Positions 1 to 10,171 of a stretch of 64,000 nt of DNA are shown piece by piece. Under the pieces are notes generated by a model. That model did no database searches, was not told the origin of the DNA, and worked only from the letters and a program-made list of their open reading frames with translations. The first letter of the stretch is position 1; the number at the start of each line of letters is the position of its first letter. Location: assembly GCA_902601315.1 (NCBI GenBank), contig CACKMS010000003.1:62001-126000 (forward strand). Direction: 5' to 3'. This DNA is from an uncultured Pelagibacteraceae bacterium (lineage in GTDB: Bacteria; Pseudomonadota; Alphaproteobacteria; Pelagibacterales; Pelagibacteraceae). The translations under genes and the position numbers were made by a program.

Positions 1-1
1 A

Positions 2-565
2 GTGATTGTATTTGCAGAGGATGTTGCGGCTTCTGGTGGCTATTTAATTGCTTGCTCTGGAGATGAAATATATGCAAATCCTAGTTCAATAATAGGATCT
101 ATTGGAGTTATTTATTCCTCATTCGGATTTAAAGATCTTATTCAAAAAATTGGTGTCCAAAGGAGAGTTTACACAGCTGGAAAAAATAAAAGTACACTCG
201 ATCCTTTTCTCGATGAAAAAGAGGAAGATATAAAAAGGTTAAAGAATATACAATTAGAACTTCATCAAGAATTTATTAATGTAGTTGAGGAAAGTAGAAA
301 GACAAAGTTGAAAAAAGATATTGGGGTTGAATTATTTTCAGGAGAATTTTGGTCAGGAAAAAAATCTAAGGATCTTGGTTTAGTTGATGGTTTAGGCAAT
401 TCAGAACAAATTCTAAGAGAAAAATTTGGTGAAGACGTTGAAGTGAAAATTTTTGAGAAAAGTAAAGGATGGCTTGCAAAAAAATTATCTTCTTCAGAAA
501 ATCAAGCAGATAAACTTTTGAATTTGATCGAAGAAAGATCTATTTGGCAAAAATATGGTTTCTAA
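2..565 (+). CDS. sppA: S49 family signal peptide peptidase SppA, 3' part (5' truncated by window)
   Basis: Protein motif [36 protein letters not shown] typical of S49 serine peptidases; ORF open at window edge. Confidence 0.88.
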   Translation: MIVFAEDVAASGGYLIACSGDEIYANPSSIIGSIGVIYSSFGFKDLIQKIGVQRRVYTAGKNKSTLDPFLDEKEEDIKRLKNIQLELHQEFINVVEESRKTKLKKDIGVELFSGEFWSGKKSKDLGLVDGLGNSEQILREKFGEDVEVKIFEKSKGWLAKKLSSSENQADKLLNLIEERSIWQKYGF

Positions 566-1439
566 AAGACCTAAATTGAAAAAAGAAAAAATTTTATCAT
601 TTCAAGATACAATATTTAGTTTACAAAAATTTTGGTCAAAACAAGGATGTATCATTTTACAACCCTATGATGTTGAGGTTGGAGCTGGAACATTTCATCC
701 AGCAACAACATTAAGATCTTTGGGAAAGAAGCCATGGAAAACAGCGTATGTTCAACCATCTAGAAGACCTACAGATGGAAGATATGGAAAAAATCCGAAC
801 AGACTCCAGCACTATTATCAATTTCAAGTTTTAATAAAACCTTCTCCAAAAAATATAAAAAAACTTTATCTTAATAGTATTGCATCAATTGGAATAAAAC
901 ACGAAGAGCACGATATAAGATTTGTAGAGGATGACTGGGAAAGCCCTACTTTAGGAGCGGCTGGGCTTGGATGGGAAGTTTGGTGTGATGGAATGGAAGT
1001 AACACAGTTTACTTACTTTCAACAAATGGCAGGAGTTGAATGCGATCCTATTTCTGTTGAAATCACATACGGATTAGAAAGATTATGTATGTTTATACAA
1101 AACAAACAAAATGTTTTTGATCTTGATTGGAATAATGATGGAATTTTTTACAAAGATGTCTTCCATCAGGCTGAAAAGGAATTTTCAGCATACAATTTTG
1201 AATACGCAAATACTGAAAAACTTTTTAAAATGTTTGATATGTTAGAAAATGAGGCAAGATCTATGATTGAAAACAAAATTTCTCTCCCTGCTTATGATCA
1301 ATGTTTAAAATCGAGTCATGTATTTAATATATTAGATGCCAGAGGTGTTATAAGTGTTGCGCAACGAGCAGAATATATTTCAAGAATTCGAGATTTAACC
1401 AAAGAGATTGGAAAAATTTGGATAGAAAGTCAGAGTTAA
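555..1439 (+). CDS. glyQ: Glycyl-tRNA synthetase alpha subunit
   Basis: [36 protein letters not shown]...[28 protein letters not shown] motif; followed by glyS. Confidence 0.97.
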   Translation: MVSKRPKLKKEKILSFQDTIFSLQKFWSKQGCIILQPYDVEVGAGTFHPATTLRSLGKKPWKTAYVQPSRRPTDGRYGKNPNRLQHYYQFQVLIKPSPKNIKKLYLNSIASIGIKHEEHDIRFVEDDWESPTLGAAGLGWEVWCDGMEVTQFTYFQQMAGVECDPISVEITYGLERLCMFIQNKQNVFDLDWNNDGIFYKDVFHQAEKEFSAYNFEYANTEKLFKMFDMLENEARSMIENKISLPAYDQCLKSSHVFNILDARGVISVAQRAEYISRIRDLTKEIGKIWIESQS

Positions 1440-1440
1440 A

Positions 1441-3504
1441 GTGTCTGGATTATTTATTGAACTGTTTAGCGAAGAAGTTCCAGCAAAATTACAAATCAAA
1501 GCAAGAGAACAATTAAAGGAAATTTTTTTAAATTTTTTTGAACAGCATGGTGTAAAATATAAAGGTGAAATTAGAATTTTTTCAACACCGAACAGGATTG
1601 CTATTAATATTGAAGGTCTTCCAAAAGAAGTTTTATTTAAATCTAAAGAAGTAAAAGGTCCAGGTATAAATGCACCAGATAAAGCATTAGAGGGCTTTTT
1701 AAATTCTAATCAAATAAAAAAAAATAAGATATATAAAAAAAAAACTGAAAAGGGGGAATTTTATTTTTATAGTAGGCCACAGAAGAAGATAAGTCTTTAT
1801 AACATGTTGAGAGAAAATCTTCCTGACATTCTGTTTAAAATTACATGGGAAAAATCAATGAAATGGGGAGAATATACCCTTATTTGGGGTAGGCCACTGA
1901 AATCTATTTTATCAATATTTGATGGTAAAAAACTTGAATTTGATTTTAAGCACCTGAAAAGTTCTAACCTTACTTTTATAGAAAAAGATTTAGAAGATAA
2001 AACTAAGTCATTTAATAACTTCGATCAATATTTAAAATTTTTTAAAACTAAAGGAGTGATTATCGACCACAAAAAAAGAAAGGATTTTATAAATTCTGAA
2101 TTATTAAAGTTATCAAATAACAAAAATATTTTAATTAATACAAGTGAAAATTTATTAAATGAAATCACAAATATAGTTGAAAAACCGAAAGTATTAATTT
2201 GTGAGTTTGATAAAAAATTTCTTAACATACCTAAAGAGATATTAATTATTACAATGCAATCACACCAAAAATATATACCGACTTTTGACAAAAAAGAAAA
2301 CTTAACTAACTTATTTTTTGTAATCTCAGATGCGAACGATAAAAAAGGACTTATCAAGTCAGGAAATGAAAGAGTTATTGACGCAAGATTGAGTGATGCA
2401 GAATTTTTTTGGAATAAAAACAAATCTCAAAATTTAGTTAAGCAGGTGACAAAATTAAAAAACGTCAATTATTTCAAAGGTCTAGGAACCTATTTTGATA
2501 AGGTTCAAAGACTGCGAAAACTCAGTGGATTAATATCTGATGAATTTATGATTAGTAAAGAAAAAATGGAAATCGCGTCAACAATTTGTAAAGTTGATTT
2601 AATGTCTGACTTAGTGGGTGAATTTCCTGAGCTTCAAGGTGTAATGGGAGGTTATTTTGCAGAAACACAAGGCTTTGAAAAAGATGTTAGTCTAGCTGTA
2701 GCAGAGCATTATTATCCTATTGGTATGGATAGTAAGTTACCAAAGAAAATTTATAGTATTGCTTTATCACTCAGTGATAAAATTGACTCTTTAGTTGGTT
2801 TTTTTGGAATTAATCTAAAGCCATCCAGCTCAAAAGATCCTTATGCCATAAGAAGAACAGCAATCAGCGTGGTAAGATTAATAATTGAAAATAATCTTAA
2901 AGTAAAACTTAGAGATTTAATTAATAATACTTGCATGTTTTACAAAGAGCAAGGCTTTGAATTTAATTTAAAGAAATTGAACTCAGAACTCGGGGATTTT
3001 CTATATGAAAGGGTAAAGAACTATCTTAAAGACAAACAAATTAGAAGTGATATTATAGAAAGTGCAAGCTATAATTTTTCAATTGATGAATTATTAAAAG
3101 TTTATAAAAAATCATACGTTTTAAATAAAAGCATAAATAAAGATTTAGGGAAAGATGTTGTTGCTATTTACAAAAGATCCACAAGTATTCTATTAAGTGA
3201 AACTAAAAATTTATCTAATTTTAGTGACAATGTTGATCCAGGTTTATTTAAAAATGATTATGAAAAAAATCTTTATAAAAAAATACACGAAATCAAAAAA
3301 TACTATTCAAGCGTAGGTAGAGATGAAAATTTTAAGGAAAGTTTAAAAAAACTTTCATTTTGTAAATCAGAAGTTTACGACTTTTTTGAAAACGTTATAG
3401 TAAACGATAATGACGAAACAATTAAAAATAACAGACTAAAACTTTTATCAATGTTATGTAAAAGTTTTGATAACTATTTTAATTTTTCAAAAATAGAAGG
3501 TTAA
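1441..3504 (+). CDS. glyS: Glycyl-tRNA synthetase beta subunit (GTG start)
   Basis: LFIELFSEEVPAKLQ start, HQKYIPTFD, RLSDAEFFW motifs; directly downstream of glyQ. Confidence 0.96.
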   Translation: MSGLFIELFSEEVPAKLQIKAREQLKEIFLNFFEQHGVKYKGEIRIFSTPNRIAINIEGLPKEVLFKSKEVKGPGINAPDKALEGFLNSNQIKKNKIYKKKTEKGEFYFYSRPQKKISLYNMLRENLPDILFKITWEKSMKWGEYTLIWGRPLKSILSIFDGKKLEFDFKHLKSSNLTFIEKDLEDKTKSFNNFDQYLKFFKTKGVIIDHKKRKDFINSELLKLSNNKNILINTSENLLNEITNIVEKPKVLICEFDKKFLNIPKEILIITMQSHQKYIPTFDKKENLTNLFFVISDANDKKGLIKSGNERVIDARLSDAEFFWNKNKSQNLVKQVTKLKNVNYFKGLGTYFDKVQRLRKLSGLISDEFMISKEKMEIASTICKVDLMSDLVGEFPELQGVMGGYFAETQGFEKDVSLAVAEHYYPIGMDSKLPKKIYSIALSLSDKIDSLVGFFGINLKPSSSKDPYAIRRTAISVVRLIIENNLKVKLRDLINNTCMFYKEQGFEFNLKKLNSELGDFLYERVKNYLKDKQIRSDIIESASYNFSIDELLKVYKKSYVLNKSINKDLGKDVVAIYKRSTSILLSETKNLSNFSDNVDPGLFKNDYEKNLYKKIHEIKKYYSSVGRDENFKESLKKLSFCKSEVYDFFENVIVNDNDETIKNNRLKLLSMLCKSFDNYFNFSKIEG

Positions 3505-6164
3505 TGAAAAAGTATATATTTAATTTTAAATCTAAAGTTTCCAATAAAATAAACTTCTCAAAAAATATTCTGGGCGGAAAAGGTGCAAATTTATCTGAAA
3601 TGGGCAGAATGGGCTTGCCGGTACCACCAGGTTTTACAATCTCCACAGAAGCTTGCGAGTTATTTTATAAAAATAAAAAGAGAATAAATCGTAAAATTTT
3701 AGGTGAGATTGATAAAGAGTTAAAAAACGTTGAGAAAGACACTGGAAAAAAGTTTGGAGATTTGAATAACCCATTATTAGTTTCAGTAAGGTCTGGAGCG
3801 AGAGTGTCAATGCCAGGTATGATGGATACTATTTTAAATCTAGGACTTAATGATAAAACAGTCCACGCTCTTGCAAATAGAACTTCAAATATTCGTTTCG
3901 CAAAAGATAGCTACAGACGTTTTATTCAAATGTATTCAAATGTTGTTTTGGGAGTTGAGAGTTATAATTTTGAGGAATTAATCGAAAACTATAAATTAAC
4001 AAAAGGCGTCTTGTTAGATACAGAATTAGATGAGAATGATTGGGATGGATTAATAAAAGATTTTAAAAATATTGTTAAGAAAAAAACAAATAAAGAATTT
4101 CCTCAAAATGTGAGAGAGCAATTGTTTGGGGCAATTAGTGCAGTTTTTTTGTCTTGGGAAAGTCATAGAGCTAAAGTTTACAGAAAATTAAACCAAATTC
4201 CATTAGATTGGGGCACTGCAGTCAATGTTCAGTCTATGGTTTTTGGAAACATGGGCAACGATTGCGCAACAGGAGTGGTGTTTACAAGGAATCCATCAAA
4301 TGGAAATCATCAGATATATGGGGAATATTTAATTAATGCACAGGGAGAAGATGTTGTTGCTGGAACAAGAACACCACAGCACATAACTAAAAAAGCAAGA
4401 ATAGCCTCAAAAGAAAGCCTACCGTCAATGGAAGAGTCTATGCCTATCGTTTATAAAGAATTAAAAAAAATATTACATAAATTAGAAAAACATTACAAAG
4501 ATATGCAGGATGTTGAATTTACAGTTGAAAATAAAAAACTTTGGATGCTTCAAACTAGATCAGGAAAAAGAACAGCTAAGTCAGCTGTGAAAATTGCTGT
4601 TGACATGGTTAAAGAAAAATTAATTTCAAAAAAAGAGGCAGTATTGAGAGTTGAACCAAATTCTTTAGATACTTTGCTTCATCCAACTTTAGACGAAAAA
4701 TCAAAGATAGAAATAATTGCAAAGGGATTACCAGCATCACCAGGTGCAGCGAGTGGCAAAGTAGTATTTACATCAGATGATGCTGAAAGGCTAAATGCAA
4801 CAATGCAAAATACTATATTAGTTCGAGTTGAAACTTCACCTGAAGATATTCATGGGATGCATGCAGCTAAGGGTGTATTAACTGCAAGAGGAGGTATGAC
4901 AAGTCATGCTGCTGTAGTTGCTAGAGGAATGGGAAGACCTTGTGTATCAGGCTCAAGTGAAATTGAAATTGATTATGAGAAAAAGTTATTTAAAGTTCAA
5001 AACAAAGAAATAAAAGAAGGAGATTTAATCACTATTGATGGATCTACCGGTAGAATAATTTTAGGTGAAGTTAAAACTGTTAAACCGGAAATTTCAGGAG
5101 AATTCTCTAAGTTATTGAGTTGGGCTGACAGTTTTAGAAAACTAAAGATACGAACAAATTCAGAGACACCTTTTGAAAGCAAAACAGCAAGAGATTTTGG
5201 AGCAGAAGGAATTGGGTTATGTAGAACTGAGCATATGTTTTTCGACGAAGAGAGAATATTATCAGTTAGAGAAATGATACTATCAAGAACTAAAGATGAT
5301 AGACTATTAGCACTTTCAAAATTATTACCACATCAGAAAAAAGATTTTATTGATATTTTCAAAATTATGAATGGTTTGCCAGTAACAGTTAGATTATTAG
5401 ACCCCCCATTACATGAATTTTTGCCAAGATCAGATAAGGAAATAGCTGAAGTTGCAAGCTCATTAAATATTTCAATTAAGGAATTAGAGGGAAGAATATC
5501 TGAACTTCATGAACAAAATCCAATGCTCGGGCACAGAGGTTGCAGGCTTGGAATATCTTTTCCTGAAATTTATGAAATGCAATGTAGAGCAATTTTTGAA
5601 GCTTTAGTTCAATGCAAAAAACAAAATGTTAAATCAATAATACCAGAAATAATGATACCTTTAGTTTCAACAGAAGCTGAAATAAAAATTATGAAAGATT
5701 TAGTGATAAGAATTGCGAAACAAGTTGAAAGTGAAAAAAAAATAAATTTAGATTTTTTGGTAGGTACAATGATTGAATTGCCTAGGGCCGCTATAAAAGC
5801 AAATGATATTGCTAAACATGCAGAATTTTTCAGTTTCGGCACTAATGACTTAACGCAAACTACATTTGGCATTAGCAGAGACGATAGTAGTAAATTTCTA
5901 AATGATTACATTGAAAATAAAATATTTGATATAGATCCTTTTGTATCAATTGACGATGGAGTAGGAGACTTAATTGAAATCGCTTCTAGAAAAGGGCGAG
6001 TGCAAAATAAAAAAATAAAGTTAGGTATATGTGGAGAGCATGGAGGAGACCCAAAAAGTATTGAACTATGTGCTAAAATAGGACTAAACTATGTTTCTTG
6101 TTCTCCTTACAGGGTTCCAGTAGCAAGATTAGCTGCAGCTCAAGCGCAATTAAAAAATAAATAA
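3504..6164 (+). CDS. ppdK: Pyruvate, phosphate dikinase
   Basis: GGKGANLSEMGRMGLPVPPGFTISTEAC, GGMTSHAAVVARGMGRPCVSG, GFGICGEHGGDP-like motifs; 886 aa. Confidence 0.97.
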   Translation: MKKYIFNFKSKVSNKINFSKNILGGKGANLSEMGRMGLPVPPGFTISTEACELFYKNKKRINRKILGEIDKELKNVEKDTGKKFGDLNNPLLVSVRSGARVSMPGMMDTILNLGLNDKTVHALANRTSNIRFAKDSYRRFIQMYSNVVLGVESYNFEELIENYKLTKGVLLDTELDENDWDGLIKDFKNIVKKKTNKEFPQNVREQLFGAISAVFLSWESHRAKVYRKLNQIPLDWGTAVNVQSMVFGNMGNDCATGVVFTRNPSNGNHQIYGEYLINAQGEDVVAGTRTPQHITKKARIASKESLPSMEESMPIVYKELKKILHKLEKHYKDMQDVEFTVENKKLWMLQTRSGKRTAKSAVKIAVDMVKEKLISKKEAVLRVEPNSLDTLLHPTLDEKSKIEIIAKGLPASPGAASGKVVFTSDDAERLNATMQNTILVRVETSPEDIHGMHAAKGVLTARGGMTSHAAVVARGMGRPCVSGSSEIEIDYEKKLFKVQNKEIKEGDLITIDGSTGRIILGEVKTVKPEISGEFSKLLSWADSFRKLKIRTNSETPFESKTARDFGAEGIGLCRTEHMFFDEERILSVREMILSRTKDDRLLALSKLLPHQKKDFIDIFKIMNGLPVTVRLLDPPLHEFLPRSDKEIAEVASSLNISIKELEGRISELHEQNPMLGHRGCRLGISFPEIYEMQCRAIFEALVQCKKQNVKSIIPEIMIPLVSTEAEIKIMKDLVIRIAKQVESEKKINLDFLVGTMIELPRAAIKANDIAKHAEFFSFGTNDLTQTTFGISRDDSSKFLNDYIENKIFDIDPFVSIDDGVGDLIEIASRKGRVQNKKIKLGICGEHGGDPKSIELCAKIGLNYVSCSPYRVPVARLAAAQAQLKNK

Positions 6165-6165
6165 T

Positions 6166-7002
6166 TTATATTTCTAATTTTATATCAATTGCAGAAACGC
6201 TTTGAGTTAACATTCCAATCGAAACTCTATCAACCCCAGTTGATACAATTTTTTTAATATTTTTCAAATTAATTCCACCTGAAGCTTCCGTTGTATACTT
6301 TTTTTTAACTAATCTAACAGCCTTTTTTAGGTTTTTAAAACTCATATTGTCTAGCAAAACTGTATCAAATTTCAGTCCGTATATTTTGTGTAATTGTTTT
6401 AAGTTATCAACTTCTACAGTAATTTTTCTTCTTTTTTTATTTTTAATCGCCCTTTTAATAATATTTTCAAAATTCTTTTCAGAACTTAGGTGGTTATCTT
6501 TTATTAAAAACTCATCACTTAAATTAAATCGATGATTTATCCCTCCACCTAATTTGACTGCATATTTTTGAAGTACTCTTAAATTTGGGATAGTTTTCCT
6601 AGTACAACATACCTTAGTTTTTTTTCCGACCAGTCTTACAAATTTGTTTGTATTTGATGCAATACCCGAGATATGGGAAACAAAGTTTAAAGCAACTCTT
6701 TCTCCTATTAGTATATTCTTTAGATTACCTTCAATTATTGCCACAACATAACCTTTTCGTATATATGAGCCTTCTTTTTTTTTTATTATAAATTTTATTT
6801 TTTTGTCAATTAATTTAAATGTTTCTTTTGCAAAAGCTAAACCACCAATAATTCCACTTTGATTACTTATCATTTTAACTTTTTTATTGATGTTATTATT
6901 TATAAGATCTGAAGTTATATCACCTGAAGGATAAAGATCTTCATTCAAAGCTAGTTTACATGTAGATTTTATAAATTGATTGCTTAGTAAAATATTTGAC
7001 AC
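6166..7002 (-). CDS. nadC: Nicotinate-nucleotide pyrophosphorylase (carboxylating)
   Basis: TRKTIPNLRVLQKYAVKLGGGINHRFNLSDEFLIKDNH and EASGGINLKNIKKIVSTGVDRVSIG motifs; adjacent to nadA. Confidence 0.95.
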   Translation of the reverse strand: MSNILLSNQFIKSTCKLALNEDLYPSGDITSDLINNNINKKVKMISNQSGIIGGLAFAKETFKLIDKKIKFIIKKKEGSYIRKGYVVAIIEGNLKNILIGERVALNFVSHISGIASNTNKFVRLVGKKTKVCCTRKTIPNLRVLQKYAVKLGGGINHRFNLSDEFLIKDNHLSSEKNFENIIKRAIKNKKRRKITVEVDNLKQLHKIYGLKFDTVLLDNMSFKNLKKAVRLVKKKYTTEASGGINLKNIKKIVSTGVDRVSIGMLTQSVSAIDIKLEI

Positions 7003-7007
7003 AGATT

Positions 7008-7997
7008 TTATCTGCCTATTTCTGCCATTCTTTCTACAGACTTTCTTGCTTTTGCAATAGTTTGATCATCCATTACAAGTTCATTTGATTCATTTTCCAA
7101 ACAATTTAATATTTTAGGCAAAGTAATTCTTTTCATATGAGGACATAGATTGCATGGTCTAATAAATTCAACATTTGGATTATCTATTTGAACATTGTCA
7201 CTCATTGAACATTCAGTAACCATCATAACCTTTTCTGGTTGATTATCTCTAACATACTTTATCATGCCGCTAGTTGACCCTGCAAAATCAGATGCTTGAA
7301 TAACATCAGGAGGACACTCAGGATGTGCAATTATTTTAATCCCAGGATTAGCTTTTCTGATTTCATTTATTTCCTCATCTTTAAATTGTTCATGAACTTC
7401 ACAAGTTCCTTTCCATGATATAATTTCAGTACTTGTTTGTGAAGCAACATATTTAGCCAGAAAGTCATCAGGTAAAAATATAACTTTTTTAACATTAAGA
7501 GATTCTACAATCTTAACTGCATTTGCTGAAGTACAACATACGTCTGTTTCAGCTTTTACTTCAGCAGAAGTATTTACATAGGAAACTACTGGAACACCCG
7601 GATATTGTTTTTTTAATTTTCTCACATCGTCTCCTGTAATAGAAGAAGATAAAGAACATCCCGCTTGCATATCAGGTAATAATACTTTTTTTTCAGGGCT
7701 CATTAATTTTGCCGTTTCAGCCATAAAATGAACACCGCACATAACAATTATATCTGCTTTTGTTTTTGCAGCTTCAACAGCTAAAGCCAGAGAGTCCGCA
7801 GAAAAATCTGAAATACCATGGTAAATTTCTGGTGTTTGATAATTATGCGCTAAAATTACAGCATTTTTTTCTTTTTTAAGCTTATTGATTTTATAAATAT
7901 ATGGTGCGTGTGTAGCCCATTCAATTTCTGGAATTTTTTTTTGTACTTTTTGGTAAATTGAATTGGTTGCTTTTTTTATTTCAGCGGTAAATTCCAT
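7008..7997 (-). CDS. nadA: Quinolinate synthase
   Basis: KNAVILAHNYQTPEI, MCGVHFMAETAKLMSPEKKVLLPD, CNLCPHMKRITL motifs. Confidence 0.97.
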   Translation of the reverse strand: MEFTAEIKKATNSIYQKVQKKIPEIEWATHAPYIYKINKLKKEKNAVILAHNYQTPEIYHGISDFSADSLALAVEAAKTKADIIVMCGVHFMAETAKLMSPEKKVLLPDMQAGCSLSSSITGDDVRKLKKQYPGVPVVSYVNTSAEVKAETDVCCTSANAVKIVESLNVKKVIFLPDDFLAKYVASQTSTEIISWKGTCEVHEQFKDEEINEIRKANPGIKIIAHPECPPDVIQASDFAGSTSGMIKYVRDNQPEKVMMVTECSMSDNVQIDNPNVEFIRPCNLCPHMKRITLPKILNCLENESNELVMDDQTIAKARKSVERMAEIGR

Positions 7998-8055
7998 ATT
8001 AAAAACTTATCAACTTGAATTAGAATTGTCATTCAATTAATCTGAGACATAATTT

Positions 8056-8141
8056 GCGGCCATGCTGAAATTGGTAGACAGGCACGGTTGAGGGCCGTGT
8101 GGGCCTAGCCTATGAGAGTTCGAGTCTCTCTGGCCGCACCA
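8056..8141 (+). tRNA. tRNA-Leu (anticodon GAG), CCA encoded
   Basis: Acceptor gcggcca/tggccgc, anticodon stem cacgg/ccgtg with loop ttGAGgg, T-arm gagagTTCGAGTctctc, terminal ACCA, long variable arm as in class II tRNAs. Confidence 0.95.
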
Positions 8142-8166
8142 TAGATTAGAAAATGAAATTTTAAAA

Positions 8167-8193
8167 TAGGGGCGTTCTGTTGCCAGGTGCCCC
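8167..8193. repeat. 27-bp perfect direct repeat copy 1 (taggggcgttctgttgccaggtgcccc), capable of a GGGGC/GCCCC hairpin
   Basis: Identical to 8921-8947, the terminal hairpin region of ssrA. Confidence 0.95.
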
Positions 8194-8330
8194 GAACTAT
8201 GTAGCGTTATTCCTTAATAATTAGAGCATAAGTTGTTAGTTTAAGCTTTCAACTGCGCCCAGATTGCGGCCAAAATTTTAGTGCGGCCAGGTATTTTGAG
8301 AGAAGCTCTACACCCTATATAATTAAAATA
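8167..8330 (-). other. Candidate degenerate ssrA (tmRNA coding-piece) copy or ssrA-derived 3'UTR RNA
   Basis: Minus strand ends with the same hairpin GGGGCACCTGGCAACAGAACGCCCC as ssrA; upstream there is a tag-like stretch ACT TAT GCT CTA ATT ATT AAG GAA TAA (TYALIIKE*), reminiscent of SYALAA*; acceptor-stem 5' sequence not recognisable. Confidence 0.35.
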
Positions 8331-8331
8331 A

Positions 8332-8796
8332 CTAGGTCCCAAAGTTCGTTTCAATTTTTTTTAACAAATCATTTGCTAATGGAATGCTCTCTAGTCCACA
8401 ATTTTGTTTACCAATTAAATTAACAGCACACCATTGATATGTTGATCTAACTGTTGTTTTGTCTCGTATTTCGTTTGTTCTAAACGATATTGTTAAAAAT
8501 GGACCGTCCCAACCCGAATTTCCAACTGCCAATAAAATTCCAGCACATTTAATGAAACCTACTGTTTTTACATCAGCACATTCAGCCTCAAATGATATTG
8601 ATCTGTCATTTGCAGTTATAAGCTTAAATTTATCTGAATATTTTCCAATAATTTCAGATTTATTTAATTCTATAAAATTTTGCACTTCAATCGCAGTACC
8701 ATTAAGTTCAATCATATTAGCTGTCGGTGCTGCTGTTTTTGTTGTCTCGCAAGCTGAAAAAAAAATGAATGTTAATAACAACAAGATTTTTTTCAT
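8332..8796 (-). CDS. Hypothetical lipoprotein (lipobox FFSAC)
   Basis: MKKILLLLTFIFFSACETTK signal peptide with lipobox; no recognised family. Confidence 0.7.
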   Translation of the reverse strand: MKKILLLLTFIFFSACETTKTAAPTANMIELNGTAIEVQNFIELNKSEIIGKYSDKFKLITANDRSISFEAECADVKTVGFIKCAGILLAVGNSGWDGPFLTISFRTNEIRDKTTVRSTYQWCAVNLIGKQNCGLESIPLANDLLKKIETNFGT

Positions 8797-8920
8797 TTTT
8801 TTAATATATCACATACATGAAAAAAGTCAGCGATGAACTTTCCCACCTGCGGTCGAAGTGCGGTCAAACCACAACTAACTTTCTAATATCGTTGCTATGC
8901 TTAATGATTCGGGAAATGAG

Positions 8921-8947
8921 TAGGGGCGTTCTGTTGCCAGGTGCCCC
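8921..8947. repeat. 27-bp perfect direct repeat copy 2, 3' hairpin of ssrA coding piece
   Basis: Identical to 8167-8193. Confidence 0.95.
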
Positions 8948-8975
8948 AAACCCCGTAACTTAATTAATAAATTAA

Positions 8976-9005
8976 TTAAGCTGCAAGTGCGTAACTTTCG
9001 TTAGC
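8976..9005 (-). other. tmRNA proteolysis tag reading frame, ANESYALAA*
   Basis: Frame ends in conserved YALAA-stop within the ssrA coding piece. Confidence 0.9.
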
Positions 9006-9223
9006 ATTTATAAATTAGCCCATTACGGCGGAACAATACCGAACGAAAGAATAACTTTTAGACACCCGTCGATCCTAATTCACCCCCATAAGTTGAAAAT
9101 GGTGGAGGTGGTGGGTACTGCCCCCACGTCCGTAATGGTTATTACGAAATTCGTTTATCGTCATAGTTGGAAAACCAACCTGATTAATATAAAACCTAAT
9201 TAAAGAGATTCAATAATTTATTC

Positions 9224-10171
9224 ATGAAATTAACCAGTGAACAGGCACAAGAAATAAAAGATCAACAATCACAGGAATATAAGACTAAAAGAGTAACAGC
9301 ACCAGAATTAGAGAAAATTCTTTATGAAGCTATTCCAATATTAGATCACGGATTTATTAGGGTAGTTGACTATATGGGTGAAGATACTTCAATAGTTCAA
9401 TCAGCTAGAGTTTCATATGGTAAAGGGACAAAGAAAGTCTCAACAGATGAAGGATTAATTAAGTATTTAATGAGACACTGGCATAGCACTCCATTTGAAA
9501 TGTGTGAAATTAAATATCACGTTAAACTTCCAATATTCATTGCAAGACAATGGATCAGGCATAGAACTGCAAATGTAAATGAATACTCTGCAAGATATTC
9601 TATCCTTGATAAAGAGTTTTATTTACCTGCACCTGAGCATCTAGCAGCACAGTCGCAAAGTAACAGACAAGGAAGAGGTGATGTTCTTGAAGGTGAAAAA
9701 GCTAAAGAAGTTTTAGAACTTTTAAAAGGGGATGCTGAGCAGACATATAATAATTATCAAACAATGCTCAATGAAAGATATGATGGATCTGTAATTGATG
9801 AAAATGTAGTGGGACTTGCAAGAGAACTTGCACGGATGAATTTAACTTTAAATACCTATACGCAATGGTACTGGAAAACAGATTTATTAAACCTAATGAA
9901 TTTTTTAAGACTAAGAGCAGATCACCACGCACAATATGAAATACGAGCTTATGCTGACGTAATGTTGGATACAGTTAAAAAATGGGTACCTATAACTTAT
10001 GAGGCATTTATGGATTACAGAGTGGGGGGAACAGAAGTTTCTGCAAAAGGAAAAGAAGTACTTAAAAAATTAATCAAAGGTGATAAAGTTGACATGGATC
10101 AATCAGGACTTTCAAAAAGAGAATGGAATGAACTTATGGAAGCTTTTGATCTTAAAGATAAATTGATTTAA
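9224..10171 (+). CDS. thyX: FAD-dependent thymidylate synthase ThyX
   Basis: ThyX motif [19 protein letters not shown]. Confidence 0.96.
   Translation: MKLTSEQAQEIKDQQSQEYKTKRVTAPELEKILYEAIPILDHGFIRVVDYMGEDTSIVQSARVSYGKGTKKVSTDEGLIKYLMRHWHSTPFEMCEIKYHVKLPIFIARQWIRHRTANVNEYSARYSILDKEFYLPAPEHLAAQSQSNRQGRGDVLEGEKAKEVLELLKGDAEQTYNNYQTMLNERYDGSVIDENVVGLARELARMNLTLNTYTQWYWKTDLLNLMNFLRLRADHHAQYEIRAYADVMLDTVKKWVPITYEAFMDYRVGGTEVSAKGKEVLKKLIKGDKVDMDQSGLSKREWNELMEAFDLKDKLI

Larger units (their letters stand above)
8921..9180 (-). ncRNA. ssrA: Circularly permuted two-piece tmRNA (alphaproteobacterial ssrA); acceptor piece about 9180-9100, coding piece about 9087-8921
   Basis: Minus strand: GGACGTGGGGGCAGTACCCACCACCTCCACCA 3' end precedes GGGGGTGAATTAGGATCGACGGG 5' end; acceptor stem GGGGGTG pairs with CACCTCC including G3-U wobble; tag GCT AAC GAA AGT TAC GCA CTT GCA GCT TAA = ANESYALAA*. 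Confidence 0.93.

Noticed and set aside
2025-2423. 132-aa minus-strand ORF inside glyS
   Set aside because: Antisense to a clear glyS frame; no family motif; expected spurious ORF in AT-rich DNA
7008-7997. nadA-nadC without nadB nearby as an unusual pathway
   Set aside because: nadB or an aspartate dehydrogenase may be elsewhere in the genome; a window cannot show absence
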